Positions 36,958 through 48,500 of a DNA stretch of 64,000 nt are shown here, one piece after another. Position 1 is the first letter of the stretch. Each line of letters opens with the position of its first letter. A model generated the notes under the pieces. The model had not been told where the DNA came from, did no database searches, and worked only from the letters and a program-made list of their open reading frames with translations. The translations under genes and the position numbers were made by a program. Source of the stretch: Symbiodinium natans. Taxonomy: Eukaryota > Sar > Dinophyceae > Suessiales > Symbiodiniaceae. The stretch is from assembly GCA_905221605.1 (NCBI GenBank), contig CAJNDS010000076.1, positions 90,001-154,000 of the forward strand, written 5' to 3'.

Positions 36958-37569
36958 GCCGGAGGTTGAAGAAGTTCCTGTGACATGCTTATAGGGTTTA
37001 CGGTTGAGAGTTTTGGTTTATGTGGCTATACGGTTACGGGTTTATGGGGTTAGGGGGCTTTAGGGCGAGTTAGGAGGGGCATAGCGTTTATTGTGTAGGG
37101 CATCGGAATCAATCGGAGGGTCGTTTTGAGACGAAGCCTGCTCCTTTGTAGAGTTTGGTGGGCCCCTAAACCCTAAAACCCTCAACCCTCAACCCTCAGC
37201 ACGAATCCCTTGAACCATCCACGGTGGCGCGCCTCATCTGCAACCCGCATTAAACTCCCGAGCTCGGTTACAACGCTTTGTGGATTCAGCCTCCTCACCC
37301 TCAGCTCTTCTCACAGAACTCCCTCCAGGCTTTTCAGGCCTTTGGGGCGATGGAGGGGGATTCCCCCTCGGCTTTTTTGGAGGGTTTGGGGGTTTCTGCA
37401 TCATGAGGCCGCTACGCTTTTAAGTCTTCTGTAGCAGAACCATCTTCGACCCGCCTTTTAACCCCTCAAAACTAGAGCCCTCGCCGACTCAGAGCGCCAC
37501 CCCCGAGACGAGACCTGCGCGACCCATTCCCCCGCATGCACCTCCGTGGGGCACCCGGAAACCCGCCAG

Positions 37570-37906
37570 GAGCTGTACATGGGCAACTGCCACAAAGTCC
37601 CCGCGGAGGCCTGGTGGCAGCTCCGGGACGCGCGCTGGGAGAAGCTGCAGAGAGCCAACTTCTACGCGTGCCTCGGAAGGGGGGGGATGTTTTTTCGGCT
37701 TCCCTGCTTTCTTTGTGCGTAGAGGGGCGCCGCGTCGGCTGTCCCCCCTCCACATGGGGCGTTTCCCGCCTGTAAGAACTGCCCGGCCCAGGTGTTTCGA
37801 CGACAGCTCCCAGGGCGCAGAGGGCGCCGGCGCCCTGCTCTCGGCGTTGGCCCGGTGCAGCCAGCTCCAGGACACGCGCCGAGCAAAGGGAGGTCCAAGG
37901 TCCTGA
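37570..37906 (+). CDS. Hypervariable cassette, copy 4
   Basis: The ATG is at 37579. Variable residues are MGNCHK, NFYACLG, RCFDDSS and EGAGALLSAL. The framework is conserved. Spacing to copy 3 is 1640 bp. Confidence 0.5.
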
Positions 37907-38171
37907 TGACATAATGCCCTGCATGCCCAGATTTCTAAAACATATCAGCTCTAGGGTCCCGAAAGGGCCCTGGTCCAAGTTCGAAACAAGAATTGGTAAT
38001 CCTAGGTTGTTCTTGAAGGAGAGGCGAGAGGGTACTTCCAAAATCTTACTGATGCTGCTGGATGTCTCTCGGGCCTGTAGTGCAAGGAAACTCGGGGTTG
38101 AAATGGGCGACATCTAATGCGAGGATCTAAAGCCCGGCCCCCTATAGAATCGCAGCTCGCATCGTGATGAA

Positions 38172-38575
38172 GATCCTAAACCCTAAAACCTCCTAAAACC
38201 CTAAAACCTCCTAAAACCCTAAAACCTCCTAAAACCCTAAAACCTCCTAAAACCCTAAAACCCTAAAACCCTAAGGCCCTAAAACCCTAAAACCCTAAAA
38301 CCCTAAAACCCCAAAACCCTAAAACCCTAAAACCCTAAAACCCTAAAACCCTAAAACCCTAAAACCCTAAAACCCTAAAACCCTAAAACCCTAAAACCCT
38401 AAAACCCTAAAACCCTAAAACCCTAAAACCATAAAACCCTAAAACCATAAAACCCTAAAACCCTAAAACCCTAAAACCCTAAAACCCTAAAACCCTAAAA
38501 CCCTAAAGCCCTAAAACCCTAAAACCCTAAAACCCTAAACCCTAAAGCCCTAAAGCCTAAAACCCTAAACCCTGA
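38172..38575. repeat. Interstitial CCCTAAAA array, unit 4
   Basis: About 404 bp with the same layout; it ends at CCCTGAGCCGG. Confidence 0.95.
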
Positions 38576-39182
38576 GCCGGAGGTTGAAGAAGTTCCTGTG
38601 ACATGCTTATAGGGTTTACGGTTGAGAGTTTTGGTTTATGTGGCTATACGGTTATGGGTTTATGGGGTTAGGGGGCTTTAGGGCGAGTTAGGAGGGGCAT
38701 AGCGTTTATTGTGTAGGGCATCGGAATCAATCGGAGGGTCGTTTTGAGACGAAGCCTGCTCCTTTGTAGAGTTTGGTGGGCCCCTAAACCCTAAAACCCT
38801 CAACCCTCAACCCTCAGCACGAATCCCTTGAACCATCCACGGTGGCGCGCCTCATCTGCAACCCGCATTAAACTCCCGAGCTCGGTTACAACGCTTTGTG
38901 GATTCAGCCTCCTCACCCTCAGCTCTTCTCACAGAACTCCCTCCAGGCTTTTCAGGCCTTTGGGGCGATGGAGGGGGATACCCCCTCGGCTAGGGTTTGA
39001 GGGTTTCTTCATCATGAGGCCGCTACGCTTTTAAGTCTTCTGTAGTAGAACCATCTTCGACCCGCCTTTTTCCCCTCAAAACTAGAGCCCTCGCCGACTC
39101 AGAGCGCCACCCCCGAGACGAGACCTGCGCGACCCATTCCCCCCCGCATGCACCTCCGGGGGGCACCCGGAAAACCCGCCAG

Positions 39183-39528
39183 GAGCTGGACATGCAATTC
39201 TGCGACAAAGTCCCCGCGGAGGCCTGGCGGCAGCTCCGGGACGCGCGCTGGGAGAAGCTGAAAAAGGCCAACTTCACTCTGTGCCTCGGAAGGGGGGGGT
39301 GGATGTTTTTTCGGCTTCCCTGCTTTCTTTATGGGGAGAGGTGGCGCCGCGTCGGCTGTCCCCCCTCCACATGGGGCGTCTCCCGCCTGTAAGAACCGCC
39401 GGCCCAGGTGTTTCCACTACCGCTCCCAGGGCGCAGAGGGGGCCGATATCCTCCTCGCCGCATTGGCACGGTGCAGCCAGCTCCAGGACACACCGAGCAA
39501 AGGGAGGTCCAAGGTCCTGATGACATAA
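39183..39528 (+). CDS. Hypervariable cassette, copy 5
   Basis: The ATG is at 39192. Variable residues are MQFCDK, NFTLCLG, RCFHYRS and EGADILL. Exon 2 matches copy 1 except for the two codons after RCF. Spacing to copy 4 is 1613 bp. Confidence 0.5.
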
Positions 39529-39783
39529 TGCCCTGCATGCCCAGATTTCTAAAACATATCAGCTCTAGGGTCCCGAAAGGGCCCTGGTCCAAGTTCGAAA
39601 CAAGAATTGGTAATCCTAGGTTGTTCTTGAAGGAGAGGCGAGAGGGTACTTCCAAAATCTCAGTGATGCTGCTGGATGTCTCTCGGGCCTGTGTGCAAGG
39701 AAACTCGGGGTTGTAATGGGCGACATCTAATGCGACGATCTAAAGCCCGGCCCTATAGAATCGCAACTCGCATCGTGATGAAG

Positions 39784-40472
39784 ATCCTAAACCCAAAACC
39801 CTAACACCTCCTAAAACCCTAAAACCTCCTAAAACCCTAAAACCTCCTAAAACCCTAAAACCTCCTGAAACCCTAAAACCTCCTAAAACCCTAAAACCCT
39901 AAAATCCTAAAACCCTAAGGCCCTAAGGCCCTAAAACCCTAAAACCCTAAAACCCTAAAACCCTAAAACCCTAAAACCCTAAAACCCTAAAACCCTAAAA
40001 CCCTAAAACCCTAAACCCCTAAAACCCTAAAACCCTAAAACCCTAAAACCCTAAAGCCCTAAAACCCTAAAGCCCTAAAACCCTAAAACCCTGAAACCCT
40101 AAAGCCCTAAAACCATAAAACCCTAAAACCCTAAAACCCTAAAACCCTAAAACCCTAAAGCCCTAAAGCCCTAAAACCCTAAAACCCTAAAGCCCTAAAA
40201 CCCTAAAACCCTAAAACCCTAAAACCCTAAAACCCTAAAACCCTAAAACCTAAAACCCTAAAAACCTAAAACCCTAAAACCCTAAAACCCTAAAACCCTA
40301 AAACCCTAAAACCCTAAAACCCTAAAACCCTAAAACCCTAAAACCCTAAAACCCTAAAACCCTAAAACCCTAAAACCCTAAAACCCTAAAACCCTAAAAC
40401 CCTAAACCCTAAACCCTAAAACCCTAAAGCCTAAAACCCTAAACCCTGAACCCCTAAGCCCTAAAACCCTGA
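39784..40472. repeat. Interstitial CCCTAAAA array, unit 5 (longest)
   Basis: About 690 bp of octamers with scattered AAGCCCT, GGCCCT and ACCATA variants. Confidence 0.95.
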
Positions 40473-41079
40473 GCCGGAGGTTGAAGAAGTTCCTGTGACA
40501 TGCTTATAGGGTTTACGGTTGAGAGTTTTGGTTTATGTGGCTATACGGTTACGGGTTTATGGGGTTAGGGGGCTTTAGGGCGAGTTAGGAGGGGCATAGC
40601 GTTTATTGTGTAGGGCATCGGAATCAATCGGAGGGTCGTTTTGAGACGAAGCCTGCTCCTTTGTAGAGTTTGGTGGGCCCCTAAACCCTAAAACCCTCAA
40701 CCCTCAACCCTCAGCACGAATCCCTTGAACCATCCACGGTGGCGCGCCTCATCTGCAACCCGCATTAAACTCCCGAGCTCGGTTACAACGCTTTGTGGAT
40801 TCAGCCTCCTCACCCTCAGCTCTTCTCACAGAACTCCCTCCAGGCTTTTCAGGCCTTTGGGGCGATGGAGGGGGATACCCCCTCGGCTAGGGTTTGAGGG
40901 TTTCTTCATCATGAGGCCGCTACGCTTTTAAGCCTTCTGTAGTAGAACCATCTTCGACCCGCCTTTTTCCCCTCAAAACTAGAGCCCTCGCCGACTCAGA
41001 GCGCCGCCCCCGAGACGAGACCTGCGCGACCCATTCCCCCCCGCATGCACCTCCGGGGGGCACCCGGGAAACCCGCCAG

Positions 41080-41400
41080 GAGCTGGACATGTACAACTGC
41101 TACAAAGTCCCCGCGGAGGCCTGGCGGCAGCTCCGGGACGCGCGCTGGGAGAAGCTGAAAAAGGCCAACTTCTTCCGGTGCCTCGGAAGAGGGGTGGATG
41201 TTTTTTCGGCTTCCCTGCTTTCTTTATGGGGAGAGGTGGCGCCGCGTTGGCTGTCCCCCGTCCACATGGGGGCTTTCCTACCTGGAAGAACCGCCGGCCC
41301 AGGTGTTTCGGCGATGGCGCCCAGGGCGCAGAGGGGGCCCACGTCCTCCTCGCCGCGTTGGCGCGGTGCAGCGCCCTTCAGGACACACACGGCGAAGGTC
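41080..41400 (+). CDS. Hypervariable cassette, copy 6
   Basis: The ATG is at 41089. Variable residues are MYNCYK, NFFRCLG, RCFGDGA and EGAHVLL, CSALQDT. The 69 nt between the two variable spots of exon 1 are identical to copy 5. After about 41390 the sequence leaves the repeat, so this is the array end. Spacing to copy 5 is 1897 bp. Confidence 0.5.
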
Positions 41401-41820
41401 TTGTTCAGGCCTTTGGATTCAGACTCGGCCCTTCACTCGACTTGCGCCGATCAGGCCCTTTAGCGGCTTAAGCGGGGCACACAGAATGTTTTCGATTTTG
41501 GCAATGGAACACTAGCACGTTCATGACGAAGTCGAAGCACTGCAGCACCGCCAATTTTCACTCAACACGAAGATCTCCCCGAACCTTGACTGGTACAAGA
41601 AAGTCAATTCCGAATGAGACCTTCCGTAGTTGAGCCCGTCTCGAGTTAAGAGGCTTTGAGGCGATGAGTTGTGGTCCGCTTGTTGTCACGGTGTGTGGGG
41701 GGTGCCCTCCTTGAGCCGTTTCGTACAAAAGCGCCTCCCAGCCCCTTGGAACCTGGGGGCCGCTGCGCCTCTGAGTGGAGTTTGGTGGAGCTTTCGCTTT
41801 CTTTTGTCCCTGAGCGCCAG

Positions 41821-41937
41821 GAGCTCTACATGGCAGATTGCATCCCCGCCGAAGCGTGGGAGCAGCTGAGCGACGGCGTGTGGCCAGCTCTTCTAAAACA
41901 AGAGGGCGTCCCAGAGAGACTTTTCCGGCGTGCGTGA
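41821..41937 (+). CDS. Diverged single-exon relative of the hypervariable cassette
   Basis: After CGCCAG the frame reads ELYMADCIPAEAWEQLSD, GVWPALLKQEG and stops at 41937. MxxC, PAEAWxQL and the W of RW/VW are conserved with copies 1-6 although the DNA is much diverged. This supports exon 1 being a real coding unit. Confidence 0.5.
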   Translation, partial: ELYMADCIPAEAWEQLSDGVWPALLKQEGVPERLFRRA

Positions 41938-42909
41938 ATTGGCAGCGCTGCCCCTGCAAAGCGTGCTTGAGTCGGGCTTGGCATGTGTCATCTATAGCTC
42001 CATCTGTGGCTACTTGCACTTGCCAATTTGGGTGGTTCGGATTCAGGTTGCTGTCTGTGATTCCACATGCGGACCTGCCCAGACCTTGGATATCAGACCC
42101 TGCAAGAAAAGCAGGGCACGTTTCGTCAGGCCTCGTGTTGCACAAAGGAATGGCCGGACTGCAAAGCAGCTGCCAAAAAAGGCAGGGCGCGCAGGGTTCT
42201 CCAAACAACTTGCTGACCAAACAGCCACAGCATCACCTACATCAGCAAAGCACAGTGCCAGGCCGCATTCTTCGACCGGTATGCAGCAAAATCGCGACCG
42301 AGACGACCTTGGAACCCACGCATGGGGTTCGGGCTACGTAGACTTAGGCAGCTTGTTGAGCAGTCGGAGCTCCACAGTGGTGGTTGAATTGGGGAATATT
42401 TTAGAAGGTAATGGTCGACGCAGGATCGACTGAACAATCTTTAAGCCTTATAAAGCCGTTAAGCATCGCTTCCAACTGCAAACAGCCCTTCGGCCGTACA
42501 GCTCCGTGGGTCCGACACACTCTCAACGCACTGGGGTTGTGTGGGCTTTGCTGTCGCACCGGAAGCCCGAGCCACTGGCTGAAGCCGCCTTGCCTCAAAT
42601 CCGGGGTTCTGAGCTCTATCCAGCATTTTAGATTCAGTCTTAGCTCGTTGCCCAGTTTCATCTTCCACCGAAACGCACCCCGGAGAGATGTTGGAGCTGT
42701 CGGCGACTTCCTCAACCCCCAGGTCGTCCTCAAGCATGAAGCCTCAGCTTGCCGCCATGTGAGAAAGTGGGGCTCAGCAATCGCCATGGCCCTCAGAGGC
42801 CACGCCTGGAACATCGAACTTGTTGTTGTGACTAAGCTATGGGTCACACCCCCCCAAGCACAACAATCACGTATCACAAGTGTGAAGAATGCTGAGCAGG
42901 TGAAGGGCT

Positions 42910-43320
42910 GCCGTCTGGGGCCGTCATCGACAAAGCCGCCTACCAGGAGTGGCAGACAGAGGTGGTGGCCGCCTTCTATGAAGAGGGCCGCCGCTGCACG
43001 GAGCTGTTTCCCCAAACTGGGGCCCCGGCGGTGCTGCGGAAGTGGAAGTTCATCCTCTATGCTCTGGATGCCGCTGGCAGGACGGCCAGCTTGGTGGAGA
43101 CCATGTCAGAGGATCTCCCTGGGAAGGAGCCGCTAATGATGTTCCATGTGGGCTCCCACACTCTGGATTACGTGAAGCAGGGTCTGAAAGACGGCGTCTT
43201 CTCGTACCCGGCTGGTGACCGTGGAGGACTTTCGAACTACCCACAGGCAGAAGCTGGGGGAGGTCAAGAAGAACAGCAACCTTTATGAGCACAGCAGATC
43301 TATTTGTCAGCAACGGCGGA
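42910..43320 (+). CDS. Hypothetical protein exon(s)
   Basis: The frame reads GAVIDKAAYQEWQTEVVAAF, CTELFPQTGAPAVLRKWKFI, LYALDAAGRTASLVETMSED and MMFHVGSHTLDYVKQG. A second frame from about 43190 gives LVTVEDFRTTHRQKLGEVKK, NSNLYEHSRSI. Protein-like composition and amphipathic segments suggest real exons with an intron or frame change near 43190. The family is not recognised. Confidence 0.4.
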
Positions 43321-43624
43321 CCCTTGCCGAGGCTCTCTCTAAGCCGAATTGAACGGTTGCGCTGAATGTAGACTTCGGGCCCTCAGAAGCCGCAGACCCT
43401 GACAGGTCAATTTGCCAGAGGCCTTCGAAGCAGATCTCCAGACCTGGCTCGCCACCGCCATCATGGCGCGCTCGGCGGGGACGTGCAGCTGCGATTCTGG
43501 GCTCTCCCAGAGGACCGAAGGGGGGGTCCGCCTCGAAAGGGGCTGCCGCCGAGGTTTAGGGTTTGGGGTTGTTTGGGTTGGATGGCGGGTTTCGGAAGGT
43601 TGGGAAGGTGGAGGGGGGGGGGTC

Positions 43625-43843
43625 TGCTTTCAGGAGCGCCGCGTGGTGGCCACGGCCGCCGACGTCCGGGCCAGGACTGGGCATTACTACACCCGGATCT
43701 TCAACGGCGGCGACGAGCGGTATGCGGAAGACTCGAATGCCACAGACCTCTTCTGCGGTGTCTGGAAAACCGGCATCACACCCAACTTGAACTCCAAGAA
43801 CCTCCAGACCGAATACCGCCCATATGACCCCAGCTCCACGTAG
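43625..43843 (+). CDS. Hypothetical exon
   Basis: After a poly-G/pyrimidine-poor stretch the frame reads ERRVVATAADVRARTGHYYT, RIFNGGDERYAEDSNATDLF and VWKTGITPNLNSKNLQTEYR to a stop at 43843. It may continue the gene at 42910-43320. Confidence 0.35.
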   Translation, partial: CFQERRVVATAADVRARTGHYYTRIFNGGDERYAEDSNATDLFCGVWKTGITPNLNSKNLQTEYRPYDPSST

Positions 43844-45339
43844 TCCAGCTCCTCTGAATCTGGGCATATGTCCGAGACGAGGACTGAGTGGTAGTGGGCT
43901 CGCACTGGTCGTGAATCGAGGTAGCCTGCATCATCGGTTTGGCGACCTCACCATATGAGTCTCTGCTTGCGGGTTGGAGTATGCCCAGGCTGGCACTCTT
44001 TGGTGGATGCAGCCCCCAGGCTGCTTAGGCTGCTTCCAATGCTTACAGCCTCTTTCAGGCTCTCGGCGTCGCGGATGGTTGTGGATAGCCTCCAGCGGCA
44101 GCTTCTTCAGAGGGAGTACATCTGGGAGCATTGCCGCGCCGCAGTAAACGGCGAAGCTGCTGCATAGTTGGATTCGGTGCACAGCGAATCAACAACGTGT
44201 AGCATGCAGAGACAGACCCACAGGGGCAGCAGGTGCTTTGTGAGCATTGCTCCGCATCCCAATTTTGGGCTATGTTTTTCATCTTTTTGTGCGATCTCTC
44301 GGATTTCAGCTGGGAACTTTCGATGTCCCCTGAAGTCTGAAGACTCGGGACCACCGTGCCATGCGCCATCCTGAACTTGATGGGCCGAACGGCGAAGCCA
44401 CCGCCACCCCGAAAAGCTCAAGTGCCGCACGTCGTACGTGCCACGCAGAAGTTGGCAATAAAGCCCAGGAGCATCTGATCATATCTTGCAAGTATCAAGC
44501 CGTCCGAGAACAGCGTTGAAAGATTGAAGTCTGCTTTCCGGACCCGGGCTTGAAAGCGCGCAGTCCAGGAGCCCAAAACTAGATGGTCCCTTTGGGAAAG
44601 GACCGAATTCGATGGAGCGTAGAAAGTTGGAGGCCCCAAGCCAGCAGAGGACGGCAGCACGGGAAAGCAGGGGTGGGGAAATTGAACAATCGTTCTTAGA
44701 CTCCTCCAACAGATGCTCCCTGAGTGGGCTGCTGAGTTTTTGGGAGCTCTTATATAAACCGTCAAAGCCCGAAGTCTGAGTCCAAGACCCTCTCGCCCTT
44801 GAGCCCTGTTTGTCTCAAAGGAATTCTGTGCACCCCCGGGCCCCGCCCCGTATTTGCTGGGCTCCATGCAGGAATAAAGCCTCCCATCAGCCCGTCCGGG
44901 CAGCATAGGGCAAAGGCACGAAACTAAAGACAACGCAAGACTTATGGGGATCTAGGTATTGTTTTTAGGGTTGTTGGGCTTCCGGCTTTAATATTGAGAT
45001 TGGAGGCCTCACAGGGGTTGGGCTTCAGGATTCAGTGAAGGCGGCTTGCAGACTTCTATGGGGCTGGGCTCCCGCAGCAGCTTGCGGCCATGGTTGACGC
45101 CGGACCCGGCGGGCTCAGCAGCCGAGCCGAGCCATGGACACTTCCACGTCTTCCAGGTGGTGGCCCTCCTCCCTTTTGGGGGGGGGGGGGGGTCAAAGGG
45201 AGGCTATTGTGCTACTATTGAGTGCCTTCTTTTTTGGCTTTCCGCACGGTTGCGAGCTATGGACGGCGCCAGGCTGTGTCACACCTTACATACATGGCTC
45301 ATAGGGACGCGCATTCTCCAGCCAGCCAGGTCGGCCTCG

Positions 45340-45474
45340 GTGCAGCCTTCGGAGAGCACCGCCGTCCCCGAGCCCTGCAGAGCGCCGGAGAAGTACCTCC
45401 TCTTGGACACGGAGGACGAGCTCGAGCTGCAAGCGATGGATGACACAGCTCCCGCCCCAGCTTCGGTTCTCTGA
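45340..45474 (+). CDS. Hypothetical exon ending beside the LINE insertion
   Basis: The frame PSESTAVPEPCRAPEKYLLL, DTEDELELQAMDDTAPAPAS is acidic and protein-like. It stops 12 nt before the LINE at 45486, inside the left target-site duplication. The LINE may have landed in or near this gene. Confidence 0.3.
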   Translation: MQPSESTAVPEPCRAPEKYLLLDTEDELELQAMDDTAPAPASVL

Positions 45475-45485
45475 TTCTCTCTTTA
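45468..45485. repeat. Target-site duplication, left
   Basis: TCTCTGATTCTCTCTTTA is identical to 53424-53441; the neighbouring bases on both sides differ. Confidence 0.88.
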
Positions 45486-45559
45486 TCACACGAAGCTGAG
45501 AAGCGCATGCACAGCTGAGACGCAGTGCAGTGCGCCATGCCTGGAAGTCCGAGTCAACG

Positions 45560-48500
45560 TCAAAGCGGCCGAGCTAAATCACGGCTTGCCCGAATTGGGC
45601 GTCGTGAACAAAAGTCCTGAATCCGTTGGCGGCATGCCTGGAAAACCCCAACATCCACACCAAGCCCCAACCCATCAAAAGGCATAGTAACCCCCAGGTC
45701 CGTCAAGTTGATGCCTCCAATCCAACAGGACTCTGCGTGAAAAAGCTTAACTAGGATCCGCAGCGCCTTGCGAACCAGACGCACCTGTACAGCCAAAGTC
45801 TGGTGCGGTTCCTTATAAACGATGGAAGCAGGATCAACCCAACTGTTGCTCACCGGGTCTTGGACCGGAAAGGCAACACCAGCCCCGACAATCCAAACCG
45901 TGAGCTCCAAAGTCGAAACAAGGCAAACCTGATCATGGTTGGCATCCTGCTCCAAAAGCAAAGCCGCGACACTCCTAAGAAAACCAGCTGGGAGCGCGGA
46001 GGGGGTACTATCAAGCAACTGCCTCCACCCCAGCGGGGTCAAATCCGAGAGCCTAAACTGTACATCAACCAGGGGCAAAGATATCTCGACGACATCTGGT
46101 GCAACAGGCTCAACCTCCGGACGCAAAGTTTGCTGTACATCTGCGATAGCAAAGAACATACTACGAAGTTGACGGATCACGTTGGCCTGGCGATCATACT
46201 TCTCGCCAATGCCCTCAAGGAGCTGCAGGAACTCCAACGATCTGCTTGCGTTTGCAACGGCCGCCACGGTGTCAGCATGCTGGTTCCACGTAGACACCCA
46301 GATCTCAAATTCATCAGTGCACTGATGCGGATCAAGATGGGAGGGAACATGTTGGATCTGTGCCTGCGCTGGCTCCAGCTGCTCCACCAGTGCGGACAAC
46401 GTTTGCCACAGATCACCATTTTCTGCTTGCGCCGAAACATGCCCACCTTGAATGAGACCATTGATGCCGGAAGCGATGTGGTAGGCATCCATCCAAAGTG
46501 TTGCTGTTACTCGCCGACTGATGATCCAGCGAAGTGCGGCAATAGCGGCAGTCATTTCTGCTCGAGGAGTTGTCTGGAGCTGCCCGTGTAAGGGCCCACA
46601 TGCAATGACGTCACCCGTGCCAGCATGCACCACGCTCCACGCTGCAATCGCGCAATCTGCCATAGCGGGTTGAGTGCATGTCCCATCCGTGAAAATGTTC
46701 TGCCGGCCCAGCGTCGTTCTGGAAGACCAAAATTCCGCAGTGGTGTCGGCGATGCTGCCGAGCGCGACTCGGAAAGCAGTCATCTCCGGCATGCGCGGAA
46801 CCAAGAGGTGATGCGTCAGACACACTGGCAAATTTGCCCACTGTTCCACAACTGATTGACAACGCTGCCTTGCCTGTGCATACAGAGGACAATCACAAAT
46901 CCTGTGCTGGACATCATCGGGAACCTGGCACTCCTTGCACAACCCTGAAACCGTCAAATCAAACCTCCTATGTTGGGCAGGAAACAGGAAGGCCCCCGAC
47001 TGGATCGCGGCAAGACGTGACGACTCGAGAGGAGTGAGGCGGCTGTGGTCAATGTGAAGCAGGGAAGGTTCGAGCCCGTCCAAGTCCACCATGGTCTTGC
47101 GGTGCACATGCTGCGAAGCGACATATTGGAGCCAAGCATGCTCCAAAAGCCTGATCAAAAGGGCTTGGGGCATGGACAACAAATGGTGAACCAGGCCTTC
47201 ATGGTCCTGAAGAAGCGGAGGCTCAAGGATGCTCCAGCCCACCTGCCCCAACACTACCACCAACTTGGAGAAAGGACCCTGGTAACCGTCTCCAGCGTAA
47301 CGATCCTGGAAAACCTTCCAGTCCAACAACAACGCAGGCTGTTTGAGTAGGACCCTGCGCACATCGACAACAGTGGTCTTGAGCTGATAGAAACCTGGGT
47401 CAGCCAGGCATGATGGAACAAGACTCAAACGTAGGAGGGCGCTCGATCCAGCTGAGTGTGATCGAATCGCTTTGACCGCAGAAGCACGCAGGCCAGACAA
47501 ATGGGAAGATGCCAAAGGACATCCCGCAATCCCATGCAAGGCAAAGGCCCAGAATTTGTTGGGGAGGATCGCTAGCTTGGACGCTAAAGGGGACCTGGCG
47601 CGGCCCAAGGCCTGCCACTGAGGCTGCAACGCGTGTATGCGAGCAACCAATGCCGCGTTGCGCGTGGCGGCACAAAATGACAAAAATCCGCCAAGCTCCC
47701 TGGCGTGCTCCACAACGTTAAGTTTCATGGCCCTGAGAACCTTACGCTGTTCAGGATCAGTTGACCACACAAATGTCTTGGAGGAGTCAAGTTGCAAATC
47801 CAACATGTCGCAGCATGCGCCCATGGCGTTGATGCCTCGGGCGAGAGAAAATGCCTCAGGAGCCATGCCGGAGTAGTTATCAGCGTAGCTCAAAGCCCGC
47901 ACACTTGGACAAAGCGCCTGCATATATGCATGGAACACCATGTTCGCAAGCAGCATGCCGATGGGACTGAGTGGGTCGCCTTCTGGGAATCCAGAGGAGC
48001 TGGAGACCCCTGGGCTCAGCGCGTCCCTCACCTTAAACCTTCGGGAAAAGCCTGAAAGGAAAGCTCGCCAAGGTGAGATCAGGTTTGGCGGAAAGCCAAT
48101 CCGTGAGGCAATGCGCAGGAGTGGAAAACGAGGTAAGTTATTGAAGGCTTTAACTATGTCCGAACTAAATCCTGCTAGAGGAGATTGACCTTGAAGGCTG
48201 AGCTCAATCTGGCTCTGCAGAATGAACCACAGCTCCGTGGCCTCGCGATTCGGAAGGAATCCAAGGGAGTCTGGATCAACAAGGTTGGACAGCGCCAGAA
48301 GAGTCTGTTTTGCCCGCAACCCTGCCCAAGCACGGTAAATCATGCTGATCAGACATATTGGACGGTAGCCTTGGGCATCAGTGCAACCATTTGGCTTCAC
48401 CAAAGACAGAACAAAGCCAACGAGGATCTGTTGCGGCCATGCCGCCTTGCCTGCCTCGATCAAGTGCAACATGTCTAGAAGCTGCTCAACTGCCGCAGTG

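Larger units (their letters stand above)
33000..41400. repeat. Tandem array of six 1.3-1.9 kb units with cassettes and telomere-like spacers
   Basis: The anchor AAAGTCCCCGCGGAGGCC occurs at 33141, 34475, 35954, 37594, 39207 and 41104. Each unit holds, in order, the two-exon cassette, a conserved segment (AAAACATATCAGCTC...), a CCCTAAAA array, GAAGAAGTTCCTGTGACATG, and a GCTCGGTTACAA segment leading to the next cassette. Unit length differences come mainly from the octamer arrays. Confidence 0.93.

Noticed and set aside
33752-40472. A chromosome end
   Set aside because: The telomere-like arrays are short, interrupted, repeated at regular places and flanked by non-telomeric sequence on both sides.
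35051-40472. CRISPR-like repeat-spacer array
   Set aside because: The octamers are contiguous with no unique spacers, and the sequence is eukaryotic.
42401-43015. Minus-strand 204-codon frame
   Set aside because: No domain, repeat relationship or start context supports it, and the plus strand in the same place has more protein-like composition.
45803-46591. Plus-strand 262-codon frame inside the LINE
   Set aside because: It is antisense to the RNase H region of ORF2, whose motifs are clear on the minus strand.
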